From Hydractinia symbiolongicarpus (Eukaryota > Cnidaria > Hydrozoa > Anthoathecata > Hydractiniidae): a stretch of 60,000 nt of DNA. Position numbers and translations under genes: made by a program. Shown piece by piece: positions 10,320 to 24,300 of the stretch. The stretch covers positions 21,888,001 through 21,948,000 of the forward strand of contig NC_079884.1 of NCBI RefSeq assembly GCF_029227915.1. Direction: 5' to 3'. The notes under the pieces were generated by a model. The model was not told the DNA's origin. It was given only the letters and a program-made list of their open reading frames with translations, and searched no databases. Numbering within the stretch: position 1 is the first letter of the stretch; every line of letters begins with the position of its first letter.

Positions 10320-12313
10320 CTTGAATTCGGAAAATTTCGAGAGAAAGAATGAATGAATATCAGATTATTGGCTAAAAATGAAATAAAGCATTTCTATTGA
10401 CTTTTAAAAAATTTAAACTTCAAAAATAAAAAGGCCTAAAGTAAGCAGTATAATTCTCTATCTTTCTATCTTCTAAGGCAATTTTAATGAACCGACTTTC
10501 GCGGCAGTAATCCAAATCAGACCGAGTCAATATGAAGAAACAAAGAAAATGAAAAAAAAAAAAAAAAAAAAATAAATTAAAAAAATAGACGTATTTGCGC
10601 CGGCGTGATATCATTTTTTCCCGTGTGTCAAAAGTAAAAACATTATCAAAATGCACTATAATTATTATTATAATTATTACTATAACTTTCTGCGGAACAG
10701 AACAGACAAGAAAAGTTTAGTGCTAGTAATTTTCACTTCATAATATTGCGCACTTTTCAATACAAAAAGTAAACACACTTTGCATTCTTCTCACAAAGTA
10801 AAATAATCTGATTTGCTAAATAATTTTCTCATTGTTGTTTCGGTACACAACACACAAAAAAAATTGTACTCGATTCTACTTTTGCTTGGACAGATAGAAA
10901 AGAAAATACCCGTACACGTGATGTAAGCATCTTAAGTAAGCATGCTCAGAAGTTTCTTTCTGTTCCGCTCCGCGGAAATATTTCTTAAAGTGGAAAGTAA
11001 CCTAAGTGCATTCTTTCAACTTTTATCAGCTCAGCCGCCGTGCCTATTTGTATTACCAATACAATATCAGCAATCTATATAATAAATTTGTTCTGTAAAT
11101 TAGCAAACTTTGACGTTAAAGCAATATGGACGTCAAAGGAAAGTATATTAAGATTAGTGAAGCCATTGCATTGCACTTTAAAATTTAAGGCTTAATAACT
11201 TGGAAACGGGTGGAAATAACTGACGTCATCTCCTGCGTGGGTAACTAGGGACTACCTGGGACCAATTTGGGTAGGTATTCCAAACCTGGGTTACCGAATC
11301 CGTTTCGAAATGGACGGGTTAATGACGTCATCAAAAAACCTTTAAACCCTAATATCATTGCAACCGTTTATCAAAAGTACATGATCCTATACATTTTCTT
11401 GATCAGTGCTTCAAGATCTATACAATGAAGGCAACAGGCATACAAATTTCTGAAAATTTTTTTTTTGTGTTCTGACAGGTCTCTGCTGACGTCAGCAAAC
11501 TTTAAATGACGGTTGTTTTTCTCTGTTATCCTGCCTAAGTGGATTTTTCCACGGGCCTTATCGACTAGTATATATTGATATTGATATAGGGAATGAGTGA
11601 AGACATCAAACAAAAATAAAAAAAATCAACAGCAAGCCTCGGAATTCACTTAACCTGTGAAAGTAAAAGAAATGACAAATGATTTGGCACCCCATTATCA
11701 CAACAACCATTTAAGATTATTCATTGATAAGGAAAGAATAAAATTTTTCGTAACAATACAACACAATGTTACATTTTCAAGTAAAATGCCATTGCAGGCT
11801 AAAGTAAACAAGTTTATATACAAGTTGATAGTTGTTGATTATGAAGTACCCTTTTTTATTTTTTATTCTTTGTCCATAAAATACCATCTCATTTGTTTTT
11901 TGCCATCAACAACACGGATGAAGTTTTCAAAGCTAGTACGCAAGGTTGATGAGCAGCATTCCCTACACATTATTTAACAGTGCACTTTTTGAGGAAGAAA
12001 ATTCTTTTGATTAAACAGATAATATTTATAAATAAATAAAACAACTGATTTTGTAAATCAAACTTGCTATACAAGCGATTATTCTTCAATAATTTGTTAT
12101 CTTTGTATTCATTACATTTGAAAGTTGTGGTTGTGGGGAGATAGGTGATTGGTTGCTGAAAAGAATGTGTTTCCGAAGTTTTGATTTTCTTATACATAAA
12201 AATATATATTTTTCAATTTGTTGCTTAGTAAAATGTAATTGAAAACTCTTAAATTTTCAAACTTTTAAACAGCTTCAGTAAATTGCTTGTGTCAACAAAG
12301 TTTTTATACCAAC
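10320..12313. other. intergenic before the mosaic gene
   Basis: Holds a poly-A tract (about 10550-10572), an AT-rich ATTATTATAATTATTA run near 10660, two TGACGTCA palindromes (11220-11227 and 11323-11330) and a Helitron 3' end (11535-11568). No gene is supported. A TATATATT stretch at about 12201-12208 lies roughly 110 bases before the next start codon and could be part of its promoter. Confidence 0.5.
11535..11568 (+). mobile_element. Helitron 3' end (hairpin plus CTAG)
   Basis: Reads GTGGATTTTTCCAC hairpin, then GGGCCTTATCGA, then CTAG followed by T. This is the same terminus as the clear copy at 26947-26976. The 5' end of this copy was not identified. Confidence 0.6.
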
Positions 12314-15300
12314 ATGTATTCACTTCGCTATTTTTATTTATTGTTTGTATGTTTTCATGTATCAACAAGTCATCTGTTGAGACAAAAAAGAGCTAGATCA
12401 GCAGTATTTCATAAGGTGTTTCAATACAAGGATACGAAATTAAATATCGCGCCACTGGAAACGATACCTGATGTCCTGCTGGAGGAAGATTGTTGTAACC
12501 ATTGTTTAGCAAAGAATGGATGCGTGTCTGTGAATTATGAACGTAGTGGATTAAAACGTTGTGAATTACTTGCAGAGGATCGAGATACAAAAAACGAAAC
12601 AGATTTTGTCAGTGAGAGATACTTTTCCTACTACGACACCGTATGACAAATTTTATATTTCATTTCCGGTTTGTAAACTCCTCGATTGAATTGCTACTAA
12701 GAATTGCACTAATACTATCTTCGATCTTCTTAGCGGCGTATTATAAATTACGCCTTATGTCTACCCTTGTCCCAAGTATTTTTTGGCATCTTGAAGGGAT
12801 ATGGCAAAAAAACAGGGGGCGAGGGTTGGTTATGTCATACCTGATAACGAACCTATAGGGATTAAGCTTCTTTTTTTCGTTCTGCTAATATTTAATATTT
12901 CAATCTGCAAAAGAAAAAATAAGAATATTAAAATCTCACCAAACTAACTCTGTTTACAATCGACCTTGGAATATGTGTGGAGAAATTTGCGTTATGGGAA
13001 ATCTGAATTTTTGGGCTTTTAAAGAAATTTAACGAAGAGCTTGTGTTTGATCTAATTAAGGATGTGTGAAATGAGCAGATTCAAGTTAAAGAGATTTTAC
13101 AAAAAATAAAAAAATCCTTAATTTATAATATATTTTTTCTCTATAAAGAACATCAAGAAAAATCTGCCATTCTTGAAATTTTACAACTAGATTTTATTTA
13201 GTGTTTTGGTGTTTGCGAACCAAAAGATTGAACTAGTATCCTACATTCGGCTCTATTGGCGTTTACACTCCACGGTAGGGTTAAAAAAGAGCATGTTTGC
13301 GTGCTTTATCGCAACTCTCTACCCTACGTTGTTCAGGAATGGATACGAAAGTAGCAGTTAACACCGAAAGAAAGTATTCTAATAAAGTATGAAAATATTC
13401 CACCTCGTTCTTTGGAAATATTTCGATAATTTTATAACGTTAAAGGATTAAAAATTCATGGAAATCTATTTTAATCAAATTTAACAAGTTGATTTGTGTA
13501 CATGCAAATCAAATTATTTAAATTCATAAATTATCGTTGCCGTGACTAGAACCTAGTCCTCCATTTCTATTTGAACATTGAGGGGAAAATATGAGAGTGA
13601 AAAACATGAAAGGTGAAAATCAAACAGTTAGTTAGTTAGTTACCTTAGCAAAAAACAAAACAAACTTATTTATTATAATAAGTAGCTATGTATGCGATTC
13701 AAAAAGATTCTCCATTTCATTAAGTAGCTAAGCATATACGATTCAGAAAGATTCTTTATTACATTAATCAATGATGAATATCTATGACTACTTTGCCTAA
13801 AATAATGTGTCTGTTTTAACTACAAAAAATAATTTTAGGCATTAACCTGGTCAGTTAGCTCTTCTTTCTAAATTCCTTTATAAAAAAATAAAAAAAAGAT
13901 TAATATGGCACATAATAGTCTTGCTCAAAACATTAAAGGAAAGACATTTCCAAACATTCACCAGTTTTTTATGATATTTCAATACTCACCGAAGTACTTT
14001 ACTGGTCTCTGGTATACAGCATTTGTCAAAATTCTTTGTGCCGTAGGACAAATTTCATATTTCATCTTCAGTTCTTTTTAGATTTGAATTGTTACTAGTT
14101 ATTGTAACGAAATGTATTTCTTTCATTTTGACAATATTTTGTACAGTGACACATTTCTTTGTTTTTCTTATTGGCTAAATAAAACCGCAGTAACAACTAT
14201 TCGCTTAGCAATCATTTTTTTCTAAATTCGAACAATCTCTACTTTTATTAAAGTTAAGAGGTAAAATCTTTTAATTCTATTAAAATTTAGAATTCCTTAT
14301 TAAAGATTAGCTTTTTTTAAAAAAAATAGCATCCGTAATTGGAAAATTTTTGATTTAAAACAATACTTGCAAAGTGGCTTAACAAGTTAAATAAAGAACA
14401 TCTCTGTGTCTATTAATAAAATGTATCTAACGAACATTATGTTCTAAAGAGTTTTTAAAGTGTTTAATGTAGCAATTTGTGGTGCATGTAGTTACTGCTC
14501 ACATGATAATTAAATTTTTTTCGAATAAATATTTTTCTTACTTTTTTTAAGTAATAAATAATAAAATACAATTTTTAAGTAATGATTTCTAGGGCTATTT
14601 GAGATTCATAAACCACAGTTTCAGTTGTCATGTTGACAAAATTGTCCGAAAGTAGCGAGAGCAATTTGTCAACAATATAAATGGTACGAATGTTTATTAA
14701 TTCAAAATAGCCCGAGAAAGCATGGTATTCCAGCTCGTATACGTGTTTATTCGACTTTTTAGTTTATTTATTAAGCGTTATCTCCTAGGTTCGCAAATGC
14801 TATATCATTAAGAAGTTGAAATCTCCCTTCGCTTGTTTTTAATTTTAAGATAAGGTATTTATGTCAAATGTATAAACAACGCAAGACATTTTTTAATTAA
14901 TTAATTAAAATAAAAAATGAGGTTTAGATCGTGGTTGTTTTACAACATTTTTAAAAAGACTGGTTCTTACCTGTTTTAGGGCTTATGATAAATAACACGC
15001 TCATCACTAAAGAGGCTTCCTTCACTGTAATAGTTTTTAGTCATATAAGTATTACTTGTAAGTACATGGTTAGAGTGCAATTAGTAATTCGTTTTTAAAG
15101 ATAATAAGGATTATATTTAAGGGAAAAAGCAAAAAAAAGACTCTCCTGTTTTATATATCACTGAGATATGATACTGAAAATTCGCAGCTTTTCTTTACTT
15201 AATAATTACCACAGGACAGAAACATGCATAAATAACCGGTTAGCTATATAAACCAATTATTTCGTAACTTTGAAGCTTGCAATTTATTGTTTAACTTTTT

Positions 15301-18300
15301 TTATAGTAAAGATATTTCAAGTTATACATTCCTGTTTCAGATTAGGAGTAATGAATAAAGTAAAAACCGACTTATAATGATACCCACGGTTGACTTTGAA
15401 CGCATAATTTTCGTCTAAAATCGATCAACAGGTGTCCCCATAATAGTTACTCTTGTTACCCTAAGATTTATTTCATTTACCCATCACTTGAGCACCACTA
15501 TCTCACAGTGATAATTATCGTTGTTTAGATTGTCAGAGATTTATGCAATGAAAAAGATTCATGTTATCCCTGTTCTTGTTGGTCAGCAGAATTTTATCGT
15601 TCGCCTTGCATTTGCAGAAAATGTAGGATTTTTTAGTTACCTCGTATTTGTTTAATTTTTAACTATATTATTGCAGAAATAACCTGAGCAAATTTTGTAA
15701 TATTTTAGTGCATGGTAAAATGAGACAACATTCTCCATCTTGGATAAGTTACATCACAATCAACATTTACTACTACCGAGTTTATGGTATTAACCAACAA
15801 AATCGAGTTGTAGTCACCCCAGGAGCATTACCAACCAATAATTCCTTTTTAATTTATACATCACCTTGGGTACGTGAAATAAAGTATCGCAGAAATAAAC
15901 TTATTTGTGGAATAGGTGGCGACAACAGTATTTATATTTGGACAGGTTCAAGCTGGACAAACAATTACGTGTACGCTCACAGTTTCGATTTTACTGCAAA
16001 ACACATCCTCACCATCGATTTATCAACGTTTGAACTTCATTTGAAAGAAGACAATAGTAAGTATATCTTATCTTATATAAAGACAACAATTTACGAAAAA
16101 GAATTTTGATAAAAAAGCCACAAATTACGCGCTTAGTTACGCAGTGAATTCACAACTGCCTTAAACTCCTTCCTCCTCTCCCTCTTCTCCACCAACAGGA
16201 ACTTTATGAATTTTGCAAAAAAACATCAAGTTACGAGGATGCAGGGGTAATACTTTTACAGACTTTATGTTAGGTAAGCAGCGTTTAAAATGAATAAGTC
16301 GCCCTTTCAAAAATGTTTAGCGTACTAAGAATGTCAAAGCACACAGAAGTCGCATAGTTGTTTTTAAAAAGAACACCTCCGTACCTTTTAGCACATTTTA
16401 AGCTCTGCCTCTAAATACTAATTTTAATCAAAGAGAAGAGTAAAAGAAAAATAAATTAAGGAATAAATTCTTTTGTGCGCAGAAAGAAAGGAAAGAAGGA
16501 AGGGAAAGGAATTTCTTTCCAGACACTTCGTATTTTTTATTGACTTTAATTTCTAAATAAGTAACAACACGCTTAATTAAGTCTTTATTTAAAGTTGACC
16601 AAGCTCAACTTATCTTTAAATTCTTTTTCTTTTTCCCAAGTTTATGCGAATGATAATAATATACTCTTTATTACAAACTATTATATTATTTAAAAAAGTT
16701 ATTTAAAAGCATTTATCGCGCAGGGGTGAGAAAAATATCGGAAATATGTTTTGAGTTTTTTAAGTTGAGAAGTAAAGAACGAAAAAATATGACGATATTT
16801 TTTGAAAAAAAGTGCAATATATTTTTATCATAGCTACCAAGAATAAATTATTGTAATTTGATATACTCTGTTAATGCCTGCTCAATTTTAATTACGGTCC
16901 ACTAAGTCCTTTGTTCAGCAACAACGTTATTGCAACGTTATTGTTACGTTATTGCAAGATACATACATATCATTTAAATTCAGTATAAATTTCGTAAATA
17001 TTTAACAATCGAATTAGATGCAAAACTCCTCCAACATGTTATCATTTTATTCTAACCTATATAAAAAAGGATTAAATTTAATATTTTCAGCAGTGGAGAA
17101 TTCGAACTTCTTAATGACGAATAATTCAACCCTCAATAATGTGTTTTTCATAAAAATAATTTAGGTTTTATATGAGAAGAAAATGATGAAACAAATTTGC
17201 GACAAAGTTCCGTTTAATGAGAACACAGTAACATACTCAACGAATTATTAGGCAGTTAGCAAAAATATAAGTTTTTTGTAATGTAAAAAAAAGTATTAAA
17301 ATATAGCATATATTTCGTATAAATTATCCGATCAAAATTGGAAAAGAACCTCAACCATTGATCATTTAATTTAATACAATTACTCTTTTTCGTTAGAAGC
17401 TTCCACTAAAGTTGCCACGGGTGCGATTTCGAGAATTCAGGAATATGGCAAGTACTGGTATGCCATTGGCAAAGATTGCAAATGTATCATGAGACACGAG
17501 ACCACTCCTTCTCCTACTGTAAATAAATGGGAAATACTAACAACAAATCCAGGATCCTCTGTTGAGTTTAAAGTTGCATTTAACGATATTATTTATTCGT
17601 TACACGAAGATCAGAATATATACGAATGGTATGGAAATGAGAACAGATGGATTATGATATATCAAGGTCCCTGCATTCATTTTGATGTTCATCATCTCAT
17701 ATTTTGCGTCACATCAAATCATGAAATTCATTCGAGTATGTAGTTCTATTTTTATCTTTCTAAAAACATTGTTCGCTTTGATGTATTTACCTTAGCCATA
17801 ATATTTTGACGGTAAGGCTCCGTAATAGCCCTGATTCAGACCGATAAAAGTAACCCTTACTTTGGGCAATTCTCAATTACGAATTGCCGAGCGATAAGTA
17901 AAAAAGGAAGTTCCTTGGCGAGATAATTGAAGAACCGGCTTTAGGACGTTTGGAAAATTTTTGTATTATCATGGAGGTAGAAATAGCTTTATTTCTACTT
18001 CCATGATATTATTGATCTTTCAGCAGTTTTACACTCATTAAATATATTTAAAAAAGTTTTTGTAAAATTCTTGTGCTTAATAGCAACAGTTTAGCTAGCT
18101 AGCTAGCTAGCTACGTAGTTTTGTTTTTAGACTCATAGCCACTTTCTCTTAATGCTGACTAAGTTAAGTATTAGTTTACCAGTTGTATGTAATAACTGCT
18201 ATGATAATTATATATGGTATTAGATCTTTTAGCTATTGTTTGTGAGTAGTTATACCCCTTAATGATTTGTTTGAGTTGTTATAGAACCACGAGTTATAGA

Positions 18301-21300
18301 AGATGTAGCTAGCTACAAAATCTATATACAAAAGTTTCAGTGACAAGAGAAAGATTTTTTTTAAAAAAATATGTGTAAACTTGTGAGTAATTTATATTTT
18401 TGTGATAAGCCTCCCTAATTTTGAGGGAAATATTCTGTCAGTTGTTTCAAGGAAAGAAAACAAAGGCAGTTTTTTGGTGTTTAAACCTCCCATTTCAGCT
18501 ACTGAATTTTTACCCAAATAGAACATGGCTAATGCGGTATCAAACCCACAATCAGGTCGTGAGACAAACGCCCTACTGACTGAGCAATCAAACCCTAAAC
18601 AATACCATATATAAATGAAAAATAATATTCTTCTTCTAGATTAGCCATATATCAAATACATAACATGACTTGAATGAATACACCCTCACTCTGAAATAAG
18701 CCTGCGACAAAAAACCATATCATTCAAGTTCAGAGTCTTAAAACTTTGGTTAATGTTGAAATAATCACTTGAAACTTTATTTTGGCTTAATAAAATAGAA
18801 CCAAAAATAATTTCATCTGCAATTGTAGTCCCGAATTTCTGAATTTAGGCGTTTTAAGAAATGCCGATAATAATACAAGAAATATTATTTGTGTGCTGGT
18901 TGTGGAAGAATATGCTCACACTGTGAAAATTATCCCTGGTAGAGATTATGTACTAAATACATGATCTGATGTTACAAAAATTTGTGCATAACTGAGTAAA
19001 ATTGCATTGCCTGGTATTAGTACTTTAGAGTGAAACACACTGTAGACAATTTACTTTTATTTCAGATTATGGAGAATATGTGCCTCGTCCAAACATTCAT
19101 ATACCTTTTAAAACTGTAAACCACGTTAATAAAACGACACCATATGGCAGAGGAATGGATATGGACGGAAACACGGCAGTTGCATTAGATTTAGAAGCTA
19201 ACAACATCGCATTGGACCAGTTTGGGAAAGGTTACGTCTTACAAAAAGGTGATGGAGAAAGAGTTGTATTTGGAAATTTTGAGGAAACGGCTCTTGGGTA
19301 TGAATTATAGTTTAGTATAGAAAGAAAGAATTAAAGTGACTGAAGAAAAAAATTTCTCATTGTTGATCGTAGCTAAATTTATGCCGTTGTTTGTTCGAGC
19401 ACGTTAAGATAATTGGTGACAAAAGGCAATTACACCTTGCTTTTAAATTTTTCAATTCCAACTGTTTATCTCCAAGCATAAAAGATCACAACTTTAACTT
19501 ATAACGACTTATAACGACCTGGAAATAAATACAACAACGAGGTGACTAACTCATCGATTAAGATTGTAACCAATACACGATCAACCTATATCTATATCCG
19601 TTTTTTCCGCAAAATAAGCATGAAAAATGTGGCATAACATAAAAACGAGATTAGTTATGCGCCAATTTAATGTTAGTGTAACAAAACATTGTAAATTTTA
19701 AGGACGTATTTTTTGGTACATGTTAGCTAGCTAAACCTAACCTAGCTACATTTTCAAAATTATATGTACACATTTTTCATGTAACTTTTTCTTAGGAAAC
19801 TTAAAACTAAAACTTAATTAAACTAACGCATAGTGCCACTTTATATTACACTGTTCAGTTAAAAAAGTGAAACTAGTTTGCTAGCCAGAGGTATGAGTAA
19901 TCAACATACTATTTTTAAGTTTTGCGTGCTATTTTTCCTAAATTATTATTATAGATTAATGACTGTTGTGATCACACTCTCTAGCCTTATACTCACAGTT
20001 TATAGGTGACATAAATTTAAATGTTAGCCTTTATTTTATCGAGGTCCTTATCCAGTACAAACGAGAAAAAAATAAAAGAATCACTTGTCTTGTAAAAATT
20101 TTATCCTCATAAGAACTTCTGAATTTTTGGCGAATTCGAATTCGAATTTGGCGAATGGCGGATTCATTTTTACTTTGTTCTTTTACCTTTTGTGATAAAA
20201 TCTTGAAAGTCTTACAGAATTGTTGAATTTGTTTATTCACAGAGTATAATCTTTAGTTAATTCTCCCATAGTGTTAATTTGTTAAAATGTGGAACCAACA
20301 ATATCGTTTTTACCTCAGAAAACATTTTCACATAGTTTTCTCTGATTATATTTAAAGTTTGACATGACGAGCATTTTATAGATAAAGTTTTAGTAGCAAT
20401 CTTCCCTTTCTAAGCATTACGTCAAAACCGTGCGAGTAATCTCTTTGGTTGTTTTTCTTAAGGAGCAGTTTTCGAATTAAATGGGAGAAAACTAACATGC
20501 TTTGCGAAGTGAGCCTCAGCAAAATCACTAGGAGCTTCATTTGGCCAAAAAATACTAGGATTGTTTCTCTCTTAATACAATATTTCAGAGTTGGACATCG
20601 TCCCGCATGTTTTGCTTTAATTTACAAATTATTTTGTACTTAGCCTAGTCTGGGATTTTAAATAAATATTTTTATAATATAGGAACTATGACATAGGATA
20701 AAATGTGATAAGAATAACCCTAGGAAAGAGTCCCTAAATATATAGCACTTTAATACTAACAACAAAGGGTTTAAAGCTCAACTTGCCAACCAAGAAAAGA
20801 AAGTCAAATTAGTATGCTAATTCTGAGATCAAAATAATGTAAAATGTGAGTTTTAAATATTTACAACCACTGTCAGTACTTTTGCTGATGTTGTTTGGAA
20901 AATAAGGTTCAATGAGCGGGATATGACAAAAGACATATTTTAGCAACATTACAAATCTTGATAAACTCCATGATATTTCCCGTTTATTTGGAGTGAACCA
21001 GCCGACTAGTCATCCATCCAACCAGCCAACAAGTATACCTAGCTCATTAAACACCGAGAATATTATTACCAAAAGTGAATAATTATATATTATAACAAAC
21101 TGATTTTGCATACAATGAAGGTTGACTCCCATTATATGCAAAATTAGTTGTTATCATACGTGTACTACTTCGTTGCGAACTAAAAATATTCTGAAAATTA
21201 ATCTCGTTTTTATGTAGTTCTGTATTTGGTGTGTATATTCCGCGGAACGAAATAGATATCAAATAGGCATATTTTGTACCAAATGCTTTAAAATTCACAT

Positions 21301-24300
21301 TTTTCGACTTTTCACTAATGATTCACTAATTCTTCACCTATTTATTTGTCGTGATTTTTTAATCGTTTTACTGCCAACTTAGGCGTTCAGGAAGAAAAGT
21401 CTTCTTATCTTATCACTTATTGTATCTTACAGTCGACAATTCAATGAGCGCATAAAACCCAACCACAAACTCTCTTGTACGAATGATCAAAATAGTACGT
21501 GTCATAACGTTTGTTAATAGAGCTCTCCTTGATGTTCAAACATATTTCTAATTTGTCATTTAGGGGTCCATTTACTAACCATGATAATTTTCCACCATAT
21601 TTTACGATATCCATGTGGTTCAGAACCACGCTACAATCTACGCATACAGGAGCACCGTTAATCTCCACAGCGATTGAAACCGGTATGTACAAATAAATTT
21701 TAAAAATGTTCTTGAACTTTAACCCTATTCGGTTAGGAAATTTTCGAATTTATTATATACCCCCATCCCTATCTAAAACTTTCGATAGGCTTTCCAAAAT
21801 GGTGTAAAACGTGGCAACGCTATGGTATGTCATAGCAAAATAATAACAACGACTTTTTTTGTCACATCACCAAAAGCTTGAGCTTTTGTCCAAAATACAA
21901 CTGTTAGCCTAATATCCAATGACTTTAATCCTAAAACGAACTTTAGCTAACATACTTTTTAAAGTTTCGGAGGAGTACCAAACAAGAGTTAAAATATTTT
22001 CTGGTTTCACATATTTCGTATCACAAAAGGGCCAAAAATAGCCCGAAAATCCGATTTTTTCGATTTTTGGATAAAATCGGAAAAATCAGGAAATTACAAT
22101 AATTCGCTGAAAACAGATCATGAGAAAATTAATATGGCAAATTTACGCAAATTCCAAATTTACTTCTTCAGGCGTACCTTGTGCATAGGCTATGTCCTGT
22201 TAATGAAGAATTACCATTGGTGATATAATACTACCTTACCCGAGAAAGCAAACACGCGAAATTAGCTTTCCCAATTAAATTAGTCAAGAAGCAACAAGTA
22301 AAAACAATGTATAGTTTGCTAATGAACTGTAATGGAATTTTGCTGAAACATTTTCCCGTTAACCGTAAAAAAATATTTTATGTGAACAGCTTCTACGTTA
22401 GTAGACAACAAATGAGGAAATAATACATTTTGACTGAACTCTCTGCGTTCTCTTTAGGTATTAAAATATTTCTTGAAGAGCTTGATGGTGTCAATACTAA
22501 GTTAAAAGTAGTAGTTGCTGGAGAAAGCAAATATTCGAAAGTTGAATTTTCCAAGGAGAAAGAATTCTTTTATTCTTGGAATCAAATTGTGATTTCTTGG
22601 AGAGCACACGGTAAGTTTTTTTTATTAGCAAGCAATTGACGCACTGCGTATCTTGATATTATCAACTTTTAACTATTCTAGATCAATGCCCTCGACTATA
22701 TCTAAATGGACTTCTTGAAGGGACCTGCACACCATCACAAACATCTAGAACATCCACCCCATCACCTTTACGTTCAGCAATGCGAGCTGTTTACATAAGC
22801 GACGTTGCTATTTGGCACGCGTTATTGCTTGATCAACAGATTCTACAGCTTTATCAATCAGGTATAGTTTTCTATATTTAATTTAATCATGGCAATATTA
22901 AAACTACAGTCAAGACTCGCTATTTCGAACACTGCCAATAGACCGGACAATTGTTCGAGATAGCGCGACTTCAAGATAATAAGGTTGCACCAGCGAAAAA
23001 ACTTTCAGGATAGCGTAGTTTTAATTTTTTCGGCTTAACTCATGAAAAAAAGATGGCAAAATATAATTCAACCCTCATTCACGAAAATTCGAAAATTGAA
23101 ATAAACTTTGAATACACAGAGAAAAACGTTTATGATGGGCTGGTTTGAAAAAATCGAGAATAACGACTGTAATTAGTTAGCCAATAATTCAAAATAGCGA
23201 AGTTCGAGATGACGGGACAGAATCTAGTTTAGGTGGCGTATATGCTGCCGTGTCAAAGTTTTTTTCAAGATGGCGGGAAGTTCGAGATAACGAAATCGAA
23301 CTGTATCGCTAAAATATCATAAGTTTCGCATTTTTATCGTCGTCACTTGGTGGATAATTTCAGAGGCGCTTTAGAATTAGATTCTAAGAAACTTATTTCT
23401 TATAATACCTCGTTCCGAAAAGTATTACAATAAATTAATAAATTTCTGAACAAAAGTCTTGTAAATGTTTCTGACTTGATTAATCACGAATCGCTCTATA
23501 AATCGACCATAAAAGCATTTGTTTACTACTAGTGGTCGGAAGGTCAGAGTTTTTAGTATTATCTGATGAGCAGGTTATCATATACACCCGAATTTAAATT
23601 GCTAAATTCTTTCGGAAACTATATTTTACTTTTCGGATAAAGGAAAGCTAGCGTATATTCGTATCGGATATACTCACAATAAAAAGGCCAAAGGTAAAGG
23701 AAATTTAATCAAGTCATTTTTACCTATGGAAAGAACTTTACCTGTGGGAAAGCAATGAACAAGAAGAAATATAAAGGCAACTTGATGGTTATTGGTGAGT
23801 CAACACTAACCACCTGTTACCCTTAATGGAGGGAGGAGGTGAATTGTTTGTCAGAGAACTGGCTAACAAAATTTTGTATCTGTAAGCAAAAAGTGTTTTA
23901 CATATCAATAATTATTTTTTTCAACAACAGAGACAACATCAGAAAACGAAAAAAAAAATCAAATTGTAAACACTGCCTCCAATAAAAACAACAAGTAAAA
24001 ATAAAAGTCTCGTGTGCCTTGTTTTAACCAAGCTAAGTTCTTAACAACTAACAATTTCGATACACTCGACTGGTGTCAGTCAGTACTTCACTAGTCTCGG
24101 TAGTAAAAAGGAGGTAAGTAGCTTATTTTAAAGTTCTATCAACTTAAAGGACAATAAAGATTTAGATTTAGTATTGTTATATTCTAGATATTGTTGCTCC
24201 TGGATGGCGAAAGAAATTCAATTTTACCTCGGTGACAGAATCTTCGTGTGGACAATTGAGGAGACAACGACCCTACATAACTTCTGGTTACTACTGGATT

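Noticed and set aside
11371-11613. 80-codon minus frame with a charged, protein-like sequence
   Set aside because: Its middle (ILVDKARGKIHLG) is the translation of the Helitron 3' hairpin terminus, so it is not a gene.
11657-11977. 106-codon plus-strand frame
   Set aside because: AT-driven composition, no domain, no signal peptide; not linked in phase to the mosaic gene that starts at 12314.
21441-21692. 83-codon minus frame antisense to exon 6 of the mosaic gene
   Set aside because: The plus-strand reading FTISMWFRTT fits LamG and is phase-matched to exons on both sides; the minus frame is its shadow.
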